6,426 nt of DNA from JACVRW01 sp036009005 (lineage in GTDB: Bacteria; Actinomycetota; Thermoleophilia; Solirubrobacterales; Thermoleophilaceae): the NCBI GenBank assembly GCA_036009005.1, contig DASYMP010000093.1, positions 1 to 6,426 of the forward strand. Reading direction: 5' to 3'. This document shows, in pieces, positions 5,658 through 6,426 of the stretch; positions within the stretch are counted from its first letter, which is position 1, and each line of letters opens with the position of its first letter. The position numbers and the translations under genes are program-made. The notes under the pieces were generated by a model that was not told the DNA's origin, did no database searches, and worked only from the letters and a program-made list of their open reading frames with translations.

Positions 5658-6426
5658 TGCGCTACTGGGTGCAGCTCGCCACCGAGCAGTTCCCTCCGAG
5701 CGCGCTGCTGCGCCAGGCGGTGTTCGCCGAGCGGGCCGGCTTCGACGCCATCAACGTGAGCGACCACTTCCAGCCCTGGTGGGAGCCCGGCGAGTCGGGT
5801 CACGCGTGGACGCTTCTGGGCGCGATCGCCGGGGCGACCGATTCGGCCTCGCTCGGCACGGGCGTGACCGCGCCCGTCTTCCGGCACAACCCTGCGACCG
5901 TGGCCCAGTTCATCGCGACGGTCGAGGAGCTGGCGCCGGGGCGCGCGTTCCTCGGGATCGGCTCGGGCGAGTCGCTCAACGAGTCGCCCTGCGGGATGGA
6001 CTGGCCGGGCGTGCCGGAGCAGATCGCGCGCATGGAGGAGGCGCTCGAGATCATCAACCCCCTGCTCGACGGTGAGCGGGTCGACCACGAGGGGTGCTTC
6101 TTCCGGACGAAGGCCGCCTATCTCCACACGCGCGGGGAGCGCAGGCCGCCGGTGTACGTCTCGGCGTTTGGGCCGAAGGCCGCGGGCGTGGCGGGGCGGC
6201 TCGCCGACGGCGTCTGGACGATGGGTGACCCGGGGATGGCGCCTCCGGTGATCGACGCGTACAGGTCGGCGTGCGACGACGCCGGCAGGGAGCCCGGCGA
6301 GATCATCCTGCAGGCCGGGTTCTCCTGGGCGGAGGACGACGACGCCGCGCTCGAGGGCGCACGGGTCTGGAAGTCGACCCAGATAGCCGACTACTTCACG
6401 GACGACTGGCACGACCCGGTCGCGAT
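5657..6426 (+). CDS. F420-dependent LLM-class oxidoreductase, G6PDH-like subfamily (3' end outside window)
   Basis: The frame is open from ATG 5657 to the window end: 256 codons of a protein that is normally ~320-340 residues, so about three quarters is present. It has the luciferase-like TIM-barrel pattern. SDHFQPW (35-41) supplies the Asp-His and Trp equivalent to D39, H40 and W44 of mycobacterial Fgd1. GTGVTAPVFRHNPATVAQ (67-84) and LGIGSGESLNE (99-109) follow, with E105 matching the Fgd1 acid E109. These enzymes pass hydride between substrate and deazaflavin F420 in the cytoplasm. The region after LADGVW reads TMGDPGM instead of the Lys-bearing segment that holds the sugar phosphate in Fgd1, so glucose-6-phosphate is not assured as substrate; an alcohol or other carbonyl compound is possible. 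Last visible gene of the operon, overlapping the membrane-protein stop by one base (TGATG). Confidence 0.87.
   Translation, partial: MRYWVQLATEQFPPSALLRQAVFAERAGFDAINVSDHFQPWWEPGESGHAWTLLGAIAGATDSASLGTGVTAPVFRHNPATVAQFIATVEELAPGRAFLGIGSGESLNESPCGMDWPGVPEQIARMEEALEIINPLLDGERVDHEGCFFRTKAAYLHTRGERRPPVYVSAFGPKAAGVAGRLADGVWTMGDPGMAPPVIDAYRSACDDAGREPGEIILQAGFSWAEDDDAALEGARVWKSTQIADYFTDDWHDPVA

Noticed and set aside
5582..6412. Minus-strand frame of 276 codons opposite the F420 oxidoreductase
   Set aside because: The plus frame has clear LLM-family motifs throughout; the minus translation is Arg/Pro/Val-rich with none.

Overview
This 6.4 kb window is very GC-rich, with GC-dominated third codon positions and almost no non-coding DNA. 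An F420-dependent enzyme, an actinobacterial-style RecQ tail and frequent GTG starts point to a high-GC actinobacterium, possibly Thermoleophilia/Solirubrobacterales. The lineage is an inference from gene style; no rRNA or other phylogenetic marker is present.

Layout. (1) 1-513 (+): C-terminal end of a RecQ-family DNA helicase, with its four-cysteine zinc site and a small beta-rich tail. (2) 524-2635 (+): a complete two-domain glycogen-debranching-type (amylo-alpha-1,6-glucosidase) protein. (3) On the minus strand, a two-gene unit read 4441 to 2637: a FAD-dependent oxidoreductase fused to a C-terminal Rieske [2Fe-2S] domain, then after 11 nt a DUF2294/MpsC-like protein. This unit meets the debranching enzyme tail to tail with one base between the two stop codons. 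(4) A 55-bp divergent intergenic region (4442-4496). (5) 4497-6426 (+): a tightly packed four-gene operon. It encodes a small lipoprotein, a 27-residue single-pass membrane peptide, a four-helix membrane protein made of two tandem copies of one unit (DUF6766-like), and an F420-dependent LLM-class oxidoreductase cut by the window end. Its junctions are TGAGATG, TGATG and TGATG, so the genes are probably translationally coupled.

The most interesting part is the 4.5-6.4 kb operon. An exported lipoprotein, a micro-membrane-protein and an internally duplicated membrane protein of unknown function are locked in one transcript with a deazaflavin oxidoreductase. Divergent to it lies a Rieske-flavoprotein/MpsC-like pair. 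A shared envelope-redox or membrane-energetics role is possible but is inference from arrangement only. The RecQ and debranching genes look like ordinary housekeeping neighbours. No tRNA, rRNA, CRISPR array, insertion sequence or convincing terminator was seen.
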